A stretch of DNA of 64,000 bases, from NCBI GenBank assembly GCA_011634665.1, contig WAEK01000009.1, forward strand, positions 434,001-498,000, in the 5' to 3' direction. The position numbers and the translations under genes were made by a program. Under the pieces are notes generated by a model that was given only the letters and a program-made list of their open reading frames with translations, searched no databases and was not told the origin of the DNA. The first letter of the stretch is position 1. The number at the start of each line of letters is the position of its first letter. Shown in pieces: positions 27,494 to 39,811 of the stretch. Source of the DNA: Mortierella sp. BCC40632 (taxonomy: Eukaryota; Mortierellomycota; Mortierellomycetes; Mortierellales; Mortierellaceae).

Positions 27494-30400
27494 ATGTCTT
27501 TCTTCACCTACCAATTCGAATCTTCTTCCCAGTTCTACACAGGTGAGGCTACAATTCACGGACAACGAATCTGACTGGGAGCCACTCGCTAGGAGGATAC
27601 ACCGCCTTGGTGCTGTCCCTGCCGACTTTTCTCCTTTTCACTCGTCCTATATTCGCCCATCTATTTTTACAGCATTGTCTGGACTGGTCCTCTCGAACTT
27701 ACCCAACACTCACACAAAATGGGTTTCGTCCCGTATCAATGCCCACCCTTTCTTTTCTTTCTTTTCTTTCTTTCTCTCTTTTACCAACGGCTTAGAGCTC
27801 CAGGATCTGCTTGAAGGGGCTGGGTTCCAGGACAGTCCCGAGGCACAAGTGGACAGCTACATCTCGCTTATTGCTCAATATCAAGGTGTGTAAAATCCTT
27901 TCTTCTGTCAGGTTGTTCTTATTTTCGTCGGCTTGCCCGTTAAATATAAGGCGGACTGCTGGAACGCATAATCGATTTAGGCTTCGTCCGTTTGGGACCA
28001 GAGGAAAAGAGGAAAAGGAAGGGAGGAAGAGAAAGAGGAGAGAGAACCGCTTCTTACTCGTTCAACGAAAGCACGCACACACACACACACATTGTTCAAC
28101 CACCCCGCCCCCACCCCCACACAGACACACATGCGCACATACATACCTCCATGTGCCCTTCTTTTTCGCAACCCGCCCATTACTCTCCTTTTTTTTCATT
28201 TCACAGTCGCATGGTCCCATTGAATGCCGCCTCAACTGATCCCTTGCTGCCTACCCTTTCTTTCTCTCCTTTGTTTTTTATTTTTTTTTTTTTTTATTTT
28301 TTATCCTTTCTCTCTTTCTCACCCCCCATCCCCTTTGCTGTGTTCCCATGGGGGATCCCACTGATGGCAAAATACATTTGGCCCAAACATGCATGCAGGG
28401 AGAGGATTATGAGCAAAAAAAAAAAAAAACTATCACACGGCTCTTCTTCAAACCAAACATGTCTCCAGAAAGGGTATGCATTTGCAGCAATGTATGTATC
28501 CCTTTGCACAAAGAAAAGAGACCCTCTGTTTGGTTCATCCTTTGGGACAAAATCCGCCGCTGCGATGACTCTGAAACCGCGAAAGTGAGAGAGAAGGAAA
28601 AAAAAAAAAAAAGAAAGAATAGAGAGAAAAGAGATGACTTTCACGGAAAGAAAGAAGGATTTTTTTTACACACTCCTCTCTTTGGCCCAATTGAAGTTCT
28701 CGAAAGCCGTTCCGTGTATTAAACTATCCTTTTATCGGTGCTCACTCCGAATCCCCGCCTTCATTTTTTTTTTTTTTTTTTTTTTTTTGTTGTTGTTGCC
28801 TAGACGAGTTCCTAGATGCATCAGGACAAGATTTGGCCCATTGTTGCTACCGACTCTTTGACTCAGCCGTCTTTCAGAACAATGCCTTGGGTATCTCTTC
28901 CTTGATCATTGACCGGGCGATCCAGGTAAAGTAGACTACGGAACATCTTTGAGGAACACTGCATCTGTGCGGGTATGGAAAACAAACTAAAAGAAAAGGT
29001 TAAAAATGGATGGTGTGTATGGGGGTGTGCATGACAAGAGCTGGGCACAGAGATGATGTAACAATCGAACCCGATGGTCATGCTTGCATTTGGGAGAGGT
29101 CCGAGATGTTTTTGTCTGAGCGGGGGGAAGAAGAGTAGAGAACGACGCATAAACACTGTGTGATCAGCTGCTGGATGATTGCAAAGAGAGGAGGAGGAGG
29201 AGGAGGAGGAGGAGGCGGGCGCTGAGGTGTTTTTGATCGATCTAGCCCTCTACCAAAGTGTTTGCAAGCCAATGGTTAGAGGGTGATGTCGTTTTATACA
29301 CTCAACAGTTGACTAATACCCATGTCCCTGCCAACACACACACACACATACACGCATTAATCCATTAGAGCCAAGATGAGAATGATCTGTGGATCACGTA
29401 TCATATCTTGTTCTATGCTGGACAGGAAAACACAAAAGTCTACCTTTGGATGCTGAAGAGCGAGTTCATTGCTAAACTCAAGTATCAGATCCTTCAGTTG
29501 GAAGGTAGGGATTGTTACACACAGAGATCGCTATTCCTAGGGTTTGAGTATTCTCTTACTACCATATTGACCTCTTGGATCTACGACTATTTTCAATTGT
29601 CATACTAGGCACGAGATTGCACTTGCTCGCAGTCAATCTGATGTATGAAGTGTGCCGCGTCCAGTCCCTGAAGCCCGCAGACCTTGGTATTGCCTATTTA
29701 TCATTTTTGTCAACACTCATAGGTGGATTCTGTGAAATGGTCAAGCGACCGCTTGCTCCATGACGAATTGTTCTAACCAATTTAACCATATTGTTTTGAC
29801 GTGTGACACAATAGCTTTGGCAGATGAAGCATTCTTGAACTACCTACTCGACTTGGTAGAGCGTACCAAGACCGACGCTGACGAGATGCTCAACTGTGGG
29901 TCGATCAAGTTGCTCTTGACTTTTAACGAACAATTTATGCTCAACATGTCGAATCCGCAGTTTCAGCAACAACATAGCTCCAGTCCTTTCAGTAATCCAT
30001 TATTGAGTGTCCTTGCAGAGCGCCCAGGCACCAGCTGTTCTTTTGGAGAAAGCTTAGTCTTTATGTTGAATCGTGCAGGTAAGTACCTTTAGCGATCTTT
30101 TATGAGTGAAGAGGAAAGCCCTTGGAAAGTTAGAGTTAAACTAACAAAAAGACTTTCTACCTGCTGGATTTGATGCTTCTAGAGGAGACAGCTCTCCAGA
30201 TGCTTATTCTAAAGCTCCTCTATCTTCTCTTTACAACTCAGCGTCTTATGGAATTCTTTTACACAAACGATCTCCATGTGCTTGTGGATGTTGTCATTCG
30301 AGAGCTCATGGATCTCGCGGATGAAGAGGAATCCCTTCGACAAGGTTACCTTCGAGTCTTGGGCCCTCTCTTGTTGAATACACAAATGCGGAGCTCATCC

Positions 30401-31060
30401 TATAAACGCGCCGAGATTATCAGGACACTTTCATCCTTAGGAGGAGGCGCTATGGATGAGAGGCTGAGGAGTCAACTTGAGGAAGAAATGCTCCGGGAGC
30501 AGGACCTGGAGCGCCAGAGGCGAGCAGCTGTGGTGAGTTCACGCAAGGTGACTTACAGAGATCGGGAAAGTAGTTCTTCGCCTTTTATGGCGTCGGCCAA
30601 AATACCATTGACAGCTGAGACAGAGGTTGGATCAGCTTCTGCTGGATCATCAGTGAAACGACCGGCATCGGCATCCAGCGCAATGAGCAGCTGTAGTGTC
30701 AATACGGTGAGCACTAACCCATCGACAGGAGGAAGTGCATGTCCCAGCCCTATCTTGACACCGGGAGCTTCAATGGATCAGACGAGTAATCTTGTGCACT
30801 CACTCGAATCCTTGCGGTTAAAGGATGAAAATGGGGCTGTGCCCTCCATGACACGTCAAGATTCCTCGGGGTCATCGCATCATATGCCCTTGAGGTCTGT
30901 AAGTCCAACAACGCTTAGATTGGTTGAACGGGTCCTACGAGACTGGTTGGAGAACGAGGCTTATAAGCGAAATCAGGCGCGACGAAGGGGGTCTGGGTCG
31001 CTTCCACCCACTCCGCCGACGAGCCGTCCACCTGTTGTTGCGCCAAGTGCAGCCGCCTGA
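27494..31060 (+). CDS. Ldb17/Dip1/SPIN90 family actin regulator
   Basis: Seven exons (27494-27542, 27796-27885, 28804-28925, 29369-29504, 29609-29686, 29815-30078, 30183-31060) give about 538 residues. Residues about 85-325 form the leucine-rich armadillo-like domain of the SPIN90/Ldb17 family, including ITYHILFYAGQE, a long helical stretch and the characteristic FFYTNDLHVLVDVVIREL and LRQGYLRVLGPLLLNT segments. Known members (fission yeast Dip1, budding yeast Ldb17, animal SPIN90) activate Arp2/3 complex without a pre-existing filament and so seed actin patches for endocytosis. Residues about 340-538 are a charged helix followed by a Ser-rich disordered tail with Pro-rich motifs near the end (LPPTPPTSRPP), a possible SH3 ligand. 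The gene lies head-to-tail with ACMSD. The start was set by exon phase and the Kozak-like context at 27494. Confidence 0.85.
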
Positions 31061-31104
31061 TGAATATCCCGTCGAGGTGTAAACAGGGAGTAGAACCCTT
31101 TTGT

Positions 31105-31110
31105 AATAAA
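31105..31110 (+). terminator. Candidate polyadenylation signal (AATAAA)
   Basis: AATAAA is 45 bases downstream of the Ldb17-like stop codon, a usual distance for a poly(A) signal. Confidence 0.5.
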
Positions 31111-31641
31111 ATCCTCTAATACACGAACTATCTCTTGATGGAGCCGAACTTCAAATACGAGATGTGAATGACCTCAAGCCTTCCTCCTTCCCGAGTCAGG
31201 AACAGGCGCTAGTGTCGCTCTGCTCAGATAGGGTAAACTCTCTCCTCCTGCCCCTGATAAGAGAGCAGTGCACAGACGAGGTGAGGATGCTCATGGTGTG
31301 TTTGGTGTGGGTTGGTTGACCCCCTTTCCCCAGCAGGTTCTACTCTGGATTGGGAAAGGGACAAAACTGTCCCACGGGTTTGCACGTTCAATAAGAAATA
31401 TTTATCCCTTTTTTTTTTCAGCCTATCTCTCTTCTCTCTCTTTCTCTCTCCCCGCACTTTTTACCCCAACTCTCACCTGTGATTCCCATTGTTCACAGGT
31501 TCATCATCATCCTCTTCAACGACATACCTCATCCCTATTGTTCTCTCTTAGACCTATCTCTCCATTCTCCTTTGCTCTTTCTCTTTCTCAACTCTTTACT
31601 ACACCCCTCAACTCCCTACTCACTCACTCATTGTCTCAGTC
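31111..31641. other. Intergenic spacer and ACMSD leader
   Basis: No gene is seen. The last about 200 bases are CT-rich with CTCA repeats running up to the ACMSD start, as expected of a fungal core promoter and 5' UTR. Confidence 0.6.
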
Positions 31642-33453
31642 ATGAAGGACGACACCAAACTCGCTAGCTCTGCTCCTGGCATGAATCATGCCGACATGGC
31701 CATTGCTGCCCAGGCTGACAAGGACAAGAAGGGTGTCAAGCGAAACACCAACTTTCTCAAGATCGACATGCACACGTATGACAACATACACAGGCACACA
31801 CAAGCGCACACACACACACTCTCTCTCCTTCTCCTTCTCCTTCTCTTTCTCTCTCACTCTCACATATACGCCCACATTCTCTCTCTTTCTCTTCTTGATC
31901 CACACCCTGTTTCGATGTTGGGAATGACAAAAGATTAACTAGCCTGATGCGCTTCTGTTCATGACATTTTAAAATTCGGAATCGGACATAGGCACATTCT
32001 TCCAAAGCACTGGCCAGACTTGAAGAGAAAGTACGGATATGGATCATGGATCCAGCTCGACCATATCGAACCTGTAAGCTCTCTTCCCTACTTTGCATTC
32101 GATCTCCAACGGACTTTTTCTCTCTCTTTTTTGCAGAACAGAACTTCCGCCTCTCCCTCCACCCCTCATGGAAAATAATTTTCGGCGGAGCTGTGAGCTG
32201 ACTCTTGAAATCCGTTGCTTCGTCTTTTTTGTGGGGGGAGAATAGGGAAAAGCCAACATGATGATGGACGGAAAGAACTTTAGAACCATCGAATGCAACT
32301 GCTGGTCTTCGGAACAGCGTATCAAGGAATGCAATGCTACCGATGTCGATGTTCAGGTATTCAAACCTACACTACACCCCCAACACCCCCAAGTCTTTGG
32401 GAGAAGGAAAATCATGCAGGTTGAATGTTACCAGAGAGCGTTATTGTAAACAATGGTCTCTCTTTTTTTTTTTTTTTTTTACTTCCCACGATTAGGTCTT
32501 GTCTACTGTTCCTGTCATGTTTAGCTATTCTGCACGCCCTGAACACACACTGGATTTGGCCCGTTATCTGAACGATCACATTGCACAAGTAGTGGCCGAG
32601 GACCCCAAACGCTTTGTCGGTCTTGGCACTTTGCCCATGCAGGCCCCCGAGTTGGCAGTCCAGGAATTGAAGCGATGCCGTGAGGAACTTGGGTTGGCTG
32701 GTATCCAAATCGGAAGCCACATCAATGATTGGAATTTGGATGCTCCCGAGTTGGACCCTATTTGGGCCGCCTGCGAAGAGACGAATGCAGTGGTCTTTGT
32801 TCATCCATGGGACATGGATAACAAGGGTCGAATGGAAAAATATTGGTTCCCTTGGCTGGTTGGAATGCCTTGCGAGACGACCATCTCTATTTGTGCAATG
32901 GTGATGGGTGGTGTTATGGAGCGTTATCCAAAGCTGAAGGTTGCCTTTGCTCACGGAGGTGGCTCGTTCCCAGCAACGGTAGGTCGTATTCAACACGGAT
33001 TCGAGGTCCGACCCGACCTGTGCGCGACTCGGACAAAGAACGGACCAATGTAAGTTTTTCTTTCTTTCTTTCTTTCTTTCTATTCTGAGTATTGGGAGGA
33101 GGGAGTTTGAGCAAAGGATTTAAGAAAAAACGAGTGATTCGATTAAGATGAGACTGATGATCGAGGCAATGATCTCATCCCACTTTAGGACCTACTTGAA
33201 CCGAATCATGGTTGATTCACTTGTGCATGACGAGGAGACGCTCGAGTTCCTGATCAAGAAGATGGGTATTGACAATATTATGCTTGGATCCGATTATCCG
33301 TTCCCATTGGGCGAGTTGCATCCAGGCAAGATGATTGAAGAAGCCAGGTGGTTGACGGATGAGGAAAAGACAAAGTTGTTGAGTGGTAATGCCATCAAGT
33401 TCTTGGGTCTTGACCCGAATGTGCATGCACCAGTTGAAGCGATGGACGAGTAG
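31642..33453 (+). CDS. 2-amino-3-carboxymuconate-6-semialdehyde decarboxylase (ACMSD)
   Basis: ACMSD decarboxylates ACMS in the kynurenine pathway, steering tryptophan carbon away from quinolinate and NAD towards picolinate or full oxidation. Five exons (31642-31775, 31992-32073, 32246-32356, 32496-33049, 33189-33453) encode about 381 residues. The fold is a metal-dependent amidohydrolase. Metal and catalytic residues are in place: His44 and His46 (MHTHILPK), His212 (FVHPWDMD), His262 (AHGGGSFP) and Asp329 (GSDYPFPLGE). LSTVPVMFSY, FVGLGTLPMQAPELAV and WFPWLVGMPCETT closely match the animal enzyme as I know it. About 38 extra N-terminal residues, mostly polar and Lys/Ala-rich, precede the core and do not look like a clear targeting peptide. 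Identification is firm. Confidence 0.95.
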
Positions 33454-34916
33454 TTTGTGCTTCGTGCCTTGAGGGGAGTGAAGGAAAGGAAGTCTCCGGT
33501 AGAGGTGAAAACACATTTGTATTAAAAATAAACCGATCTCGCGACAATGGAAGCGACTCTTAAAACACACACACTCAGCTTTGGCAAAAGATCTGGACCC
33601 TACAAACTTCCTTTGGCAGGACATGCCACGAATATCGAGCACAAGATGTGGCCTATATGACTCTGTTACTAGATGGGAACTCTTTGGCTCTCGAAAGACG
33701 GGTCTTACCTCTCTACCAAGGACGATTATTTCAACATCATACTCGTAAATCCCTGTCCTGGTTTATGGTCTATGGCAAGATCAACTAAACAAGAATGTTG
33801 GTCATCCGTATGTGAAAATACGAAAAATCCAAACGATAGTCCAGGGATCTTCATTATTGAATCGGACAGCATCCTCAGCACTATAGGCGTTTCAAATGGA
33901 GCAATTTCATTCTTCACACAAATGACACCATTATCTTTCATGAACCGGTTGAAGGAGGGAGGGGGTCTAGTATTGAGTGTTGTTTAGTTGATTTAGGGAG
34001 TATCGATAGCTAGTATTTGATCCGATAGTTGAAAATGTCTCCATGTCTTCTAGTTGCGACTGGCACATCCAGTTGATCGTCCTCTATGTTGTCACTAACT
34101 ACAGGAGAGAATAGGCCGTCCGAATCTATACTGCCACCAGCACATCTTAGTGACAAGTGCTCAGACTCTATGGAATCAAGTACATTGAGACCCAAGAGCT
34201 AGTCATCTGTTTCAAGCTTGAGGCGGAGCAGCCTTCTTGATTGTCGGGCAGTGCAATCGAACTGGCCCACAAGAAAACGCACTCTGCCCAACTACTATCA
34301 TCCACTTTTATAGATTGAATAGGAAGTACAAATGCTCGCATATCAGTCGCCAGTGCGACAGGTGTCTGGAATACATCTTTTGTAGATGTTATTCGTTTTC
34401 TCCCAAAATCCTTCTCTCAGGAAGTAAGAGTCGTGTATCAGGGCCTTCCGCCGTCCAGGGTGGTGCCACCAATTTCATCTACGTAGGCAGGTTACACACA
34501 TGAGGAAAGTACGAAGAACATGACATGATCATTCTCTGGGACCTTGTTGTAAGATCCAAGAATGGGCCATGGATTCTCAATGAAGAACAGATAGCTTTTG
34601 ATCCTACACTTGGTTGATCCAGAAGTCTAGCTTAGTTGTCCTACCCATCCGACGAGTCGACGAGTCTTGACTCCTCAGGTCGGCACAGTACAGGGCGAAG
34701 GGTCTCTCTTTCCCACAGGTTCAGGTTCAAGCAGTTAAAAAAAGAGGGCACATGACTTTGTGCAATTACAGAGGGAGGCGACTTCTCTTTTGAAAAGCCA
34801 AAAGAGACAGAGTTGATTCCTTTAACTCTTTTTTTTTCCCTGCTTTTTTTTTTGTTTGCCGCATCCAACTCCATCACTGAGATTCACAACAGGATACTTC
34901 TCAAAGATAGTCGACC
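33454..34916. other. Spacer with coding-like fragments
   Basis: The first bases carry the ACMSD 3' end. From about 33650 to 34650 the DNA is poor in simple tracts. It contains frames of 60-105 codons on both strands: plus 33673-33987 and 34237-34503; minus 34195-34010, whose predicted C-terminus is acidic and Ser/Asp-rich. None was recognised and none has a complete gene structure. From about 34800 the sequence is T-rich and probably the leader of the next gene. Confidence 0.45.
33527..33532 (+). terminator. Candidate polyadenylation signal (AATAAA)
   Basis: AATAAA is 74 bases after the ACMSD stop codon. Confidence 0.5.
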
Positions 34917-35900
34917 ATGTCTTATAACGGAATCGGCCTCAGTACAGCTCGTGGCTCAGGAACGAATGGTTACATCGTTCGTAATCTGAGTGCATTAAAG
35001 TCAAGGCGGAACGACTACAGGACCACCAATGTCTATGATGACGAGCCAAAGATCAGGAAGCCCAACGCAGAACTGGTAGCACATGAACAGAAACGCTCGG
35101 TGGAGGTCAAATGCGCCATCTTGCGAGCGGATCTTGAGGATGAGGGGTATGCATCGCTTTCTTTTTTTTGTTTCATTTTGTCAGGATGCCTCGGCCCAGA
35201 GTCTGCTCACCCATCAGTTTTGTGTGATTAACCTTTGTACATGATTTGACTTTTTCGTAGACTCGATGAAGATGAAATCGAAAAGCAAGTGAATGCCCTC
35301 AGAGCAAAGTTGACCAAGCTACTTGAAGATGCTACAGCTGCCGTGGCAGCGGCTGCAGCCAAGAAGGCAGAGAAGGAAGCAGCACAGAAGGAGGCGCAGG
35401 AGGAAAGGGCTAAGCAGGAAGCAGAGCGTGCGGCCGCCAGACTGGCCGCCAAGACAGAGTCCTCTTCCAGAGACAAGTCAAAGTCGTCAAAGTCATCATC
35501 AAAGAGAAAAGAAAAAGAAAAGTCGAGAGAAAAGACCTCATCCAGACGGGGACGCTCCAGGACTCGTTCAAGTTCGAGATCTCGGTCTCCATCGAGCTCC
35601 CGTTCTCGTTCCCGCTCTCGTTCCCCATCTCCAACCAGATCTCGGTCTCACTATAGTTCACGATCCCGCTCTGATGCTGGGCCTCGCTCGCACTCTAGTT
35701 CTCGTTCTCGTTCTCGTTCTCGTTCTCGTTCTCAGTCGTCAGCTCGCTCGGGTTCCCGATCCCCATCCCGATCCCCGTCTCGGTCCCCATCCCGGTCGCG
35801 CTCGCCCAGCCGTTCGCGCAGAGTTCGCCGCCGTTCCTACTCTCGATCGCAGTCGCGGTCGCGGTCGCGGTCCCCAGCGCATAAGAAGCGTGCACACTAG
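34917..35900 (+). CDS. Cwc21/SRRM2-type spliceosome factor with RS domain
   Basis: Two exons (34917-35146, 35261-35900) encode about 289 residues. The N-terminus MSYNGIGLSTARGSGTNGY followed by NLSALKSRR is the hallmark of Cwc21 and of the human SRRM2 N-terminus. This segment binds the spliceosome near Prp8 and Snu114 at the catalytic centre. A cwf21 domain follows (about residues 50-105) with the helix LDEDEIEKQVNALRAKL, then an Ala/Lys/Glu-rich helix. The last about 130 residues are an RS domain of Arg-Ser repeats, ending in a basic HKKRAH tail. Budding yeast Cwc21 has only the short N-terminal part, so the RS tail makes this protein SRRM2-like, though much shorter than human SRRM2. It probably acts in nuclear pre-mRNA splicing, and the RS tail is expected to be phosphorylated. 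Confidence 0.93.
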
Positions 35901-35912
35901 CATGCTCAGTTC

Positions 35913-35918
35913 AATAAA
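35913..35918 (+). terminator. Candidate polyadenylation signal (AATAAA)
   Basis: AATAAA lies 12 bases after the Cwc21-like stop codon and is followed by an A run. It is close to the stop but otherwise a plausible signal. Confidence 0.35.
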
Positions 35919-36191
35919 AAAAAACGTGACGTAGTACTGTGAACTTTTGTATGTAGTAACCTTTAGCTCTTTCAACACGCCCCTTTGCTCTTCTCTTCAA
36001 AGGCGTCTCCGTCCCAGCCTTATTAGCCTGCCTGCCCTGAAGACTTGTCCTGTGTTTGAGACCGTGCCATAAAAAAAAAAAAAAAAAAAAAAAGGTCATT
36101 CATCAACACCCCAAAAAGAAGGAGACCTTTCGAAAGCGACGGCCATTATTCTTTTCCTTTTTTTTTTTTCTTCATCCTCCCTTTTACTTTT

Positions 36192-36225
<34 letters not shown>

Positions 36226-36302
36226 CAGCTCACAGGAACCGGTCTTGTCCTTCCATCGGACCTCCCCTTCCCAACCACCTCGATAACCCTCCTCACGATT
36301 GA
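35919..36302. other. Short spacer with long T run
   Basis: No gene is visible. A long T run (about 36189-36225) is followed by CT-rich DNA and then the dynein chain start. Confidence 0.6.
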
Positions 36303-37725
36303 ATGGCAATTTCCATCACCCCCACAGGAGCAGACTCAGCAGGAGCAGCTCCAGCAACCAACACCATCAGCACAACAGCTGGAATGTCAGGAACAGGACC
36401 ATCCTCCAAAGATGCTGCCGCTGCTGCTAATGCTGCTGCTGCTGCTGCCGGAGCAGCCGCTGGAGCAGCCACAGGCTCGACAGAGGTCTGGACAAGTCTT
36501 CTCAAGAGTGTTGCCTCGTCTCGTTTTGTACCCACAAAAGATGTCATCATCCTTGGGGATCCACATTCGGGCAAGACTACATTGATTGAACTTCTCAAGA
36601 CGGCACAACCCACTCCTGCCGAAGATCTCGATACAAACTCATCCTCAAAGAACGCGAACGGTACTGGCCCTGGCGTGGGCGGTAGTGGTGCTGGAGGAGC
36701 TGGTGTCAACGGCAGCGGTGCAGTCAATGGTGGTAGTGCACCGGTGATGGTGGAGATGGGAACTGCCACCAGTGAAGATCACCATCTATTTGCAGGACAA
36801 AAGAAGAATGACCTAGCCCTGAGCTACTCGTACTGGAATGTCAAGGACGACGAGAATGAAGGTAACAAAAAAAAAAAAAAGAAAGCAGCTTCGTCTTGCT
36901 TCTTTCAATGTCCCCTCTCCCTCCCAAGAGCTGTCGAAAGCAACCCTTGGTGGATTATTGGGCCTGTTATTCTCTTTTCTTTTTCTTTTAGGAATAGAGA
37001 CCACGCGGAATTAGGGAGAAGAACTCGTCTAATATGGTCATGCTGACCTTCTGTCGCTCTATCTGTCTTCCTTTTTTTTTTTTTCCTTCTTTTCTATTCT
37101 TTTCTATTCTTTTCTTGGACGGGGGCCATTGATAGATACGGTGGCAAGGCTAGGATTATATCAAATTGCAGGATCACACAAGAGTTACCATGAGCTACTC
37201 AAGTATTGCCTCAACACAAGGACAGTCGCCGACTCGGTCATCGTCATTGTCCTGGACTGGTCCCGGCCCTGGACCTTTATGGAGACACTCCAACGGTGGA
37301 TCAATGTCCTGCAGATTGCCCTCAAGCAAATCTGTCTTGAGGGTGCTGTCGCCACGGCAACATGGACCAAAGGAAAGGCCATGTTGGATGAGCTCCAAGA
37401 GAAATGTAAGAGTTGCTTTTTAAAATATCTTGAGCTGTATCTGGATAGAAGAATGAGCAGGCCCTTTTTTTTTTTTTTTTTCTCGACTCTTTTTTTTTTA
37501 TCCCGCCCCTTTCTTTCTCGTCTCTCCTTTGCACTCTCGAAACGTGCTACTCGGGTTGCACACATTCGTATCGCGGTGAGGTTTACAGAGGGCGAACAAG
37601 TCGCTTGACCAAAGGGCAAATTTGATCACATTCCCCTTCACTTTTCTCAAGTCTCTTTCACACCTCCTGTTCTGTGCTCTCTCGCTGTTGTCCCGAAAGG
37701 CCTTGGTCTTTTGAGCTCAGGCTGT

Positions 37726-37762
<37 letters not shown>

Positions 37763-39811
37763 AGGCCCAGGGTGGTTGTTGTCTTTCACATGTGAGAGTA
37801 TTGCTTGTGTGTCCACCTTTATTGCCCTGTTTAGTATGAAGGGACAGGGAAACAGAAAAAAAAAAAAAACGTTGGGTCGATGCTGCATTAGCGGTGGGGA
37901 AGAGTAAGCCAGGAAAAAAAATAGAGGCTAACAATTTGCGCTCCTCTACCGCATCGATAGTGATCCGCTTCCTGCAGGAATATACCGAACCACAGGCAAA
38001 CCCTTCCCTTGCAACCTCTATTCTAAGCGATGACCAGTCGGTCCTTCTCCCTCTGACTGAAGGATGCCTTACGGAGAACACTGGAGTACCAATCGTGATC
38101 GTCTGCACAAAGGTAAGAGGGCTAGTGCTGAACTCGACACAAATCTGCAGTGTCGGTCTCAGACAATGTGGAAGAGAAAAAGAAAGATGAAGATATTCAG
38201 AAGTAGAGACGCCATAAAAGGCACGGCGTCATTACACTTGAAGACTGTTCTAACCATCCCTAATGTTGTGTCGACCGTAGTCGGATCATATCAACCACCT
38301 AGAACGTGACATGGACTTCAAGGAAGAGACATTTGACTATATCCAACAGTCGCTTAGAACCATTTGTTTGAAATGTAGGCATCCGAAATGGTGACAGAGA
38401 GAAGGCACTTATTGCTGACCTGGTACCTTAGGATATGCTCACCTAACCTCATCTCATACACTTTTTCTTCAAATGTTTTATCTAGATGGTGCAGGACTGT
38501 TCTATACCTCGATCCATCATCCACATACATTTGCAAACCTCCGTCAATACCTTCTCCACCGACTTTTGGGAAGCCCCACCTCATCGAGTGGCCCGAATGC
38601 GACACATGCCAACCCTAACCCGGCATCCCCTCTGGCATCTTTTCCGTTCAAGAAGCGAGCCCAGGTGGTGGAACGAGACCAGGTGATGGTCCCATCGGGT
38701 TGGGATTCCTTTGGAAAGATTAAAGTCCTTCGACCAGGATTTGATTGCGAAGGCCTTGTTAACGGATGGGAGTATGATCAGGTGGCGCCTGCTCCTGGTA
38801 CCAATCCCGAGGCAGATGCCAAGGGAGGCCCAACTGATGGGTCGAGTGCTCGCCAGGTTTACCAAGAAGTTGTCAAGAACCCAAAGCTTAACCACGCTGT
38901 AAGCTTTTTTTTTTTTTTTTTTTTTTTGCTGTACTATCTCAGAGCAAAGCAATCAGACGGTATTGCTAGGTTGCAAAGGATATCAGAAGGACTCAACATT
39001 TCCTCCGCATTTTCTTTTAATCCTTTAGCCTGCAACGATACAACCTATTATCACTGCCGAAGACGATCAGGTGTTCTTGGAGCGATTCTTCGATACCTTA
39101 CAAAAGGCAGGCGAGAGGTCAGGCTCATCTCTCAATACTACAGGAGGCGCTGATGGTCACCTGGGCATGGGATTGGGTAGCTCACCCTTGACTGGTCCTG
39201 GAAGCTCAGGATACTCGCCTTTGCTCAACCACCACCACGCGGCCAGCCCACCACCAAGTGGTATCACGGCTGCCGGTCGCGTTAACGGTTATGAGCACGA
39301 TGATATCGAGAGTCGCTTCAAACGGCTCACTACCAAGAGTTCAATGTCCATGTCGTCCACTGCAACCTCACCTTCGGCCAAGATCAATGGTGGTGCGGCC
39401 GGTTCTTCATACCTGGGCCCATCACTTTCAGAAGGAAGTGTTGGTGGTGGAGCTGGTGGAGCTCCTTCTGCAAACATGTCACGATTTATGACGGATTATA
39501 GCCGCGCTATGGGAGGATCACAGCCTGGACCTCACTCTGGAGGAATGGCCACTGCGGGTGCTCAAATGGGTCGTCTCCCAGGTGCCTCTGTTCCTGGAGT
39601 GGCTCCAGGAGCCTCTGGCGCTACCAGCCCAGCCTCGAATGATGCTGTCTTCCAGTTCTTCCAGTCCTTGATTACGCGTAGTAACCCAGGTGCTGGAGGT
39701 GCCTCTCCTGGTCTGGGTGGAGCAGGAGCAGGAGCAGGAGCCGCAGGAGCTGCTCCAGGTGCTGCAGCGACGCCCACAACTGCCGGTGGACCAACGAGCA
39801 GCAGCTCATGA
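36303..39811 (+). CDS. Cytoplasmic dynein 1 light intermediate chain
   Basis: Six exons (36303-36861, 37136-37405, 37961-38112, 38281-38374, 38486-38898, 39029-39811) give about 756 residues. The N-terminus is Ala/Gly-rich. Then comes a Ras-like domain with the P-loop GDPHSGKTT (residues 85-93), VWTSLLKSV before it, and the family blocks LSYSYWNVKDDENEDT, VLDWSRPWTFMETLQRW, VPIVIVCTKSDH and KYGAGLFYTS. A Gly/Ser/Asn-rich insert (about residues 100-155) splits the G domain. In dynein this domain binds the heavy-chain tail. The C-terminal half is disordered and Gly/Ser/Pro-rich, with one short helix, NDAVFQFFQSLI (residues 701-712). It aligns by eye with the human LIC1 effector helix GVLANFFNSLLS that binds Hook, BICD and Spindly adaptors. 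All introns are GT-AG with matching phases. Confidence 0.95.
37729..37761. repeat. Poly-T run in dynein chain intron 2
   Basis: About 32 consecutive T lie within intron 2 (37406-37960). The exon that follows starts about 200 bases downstream. Confidence 0.9.
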
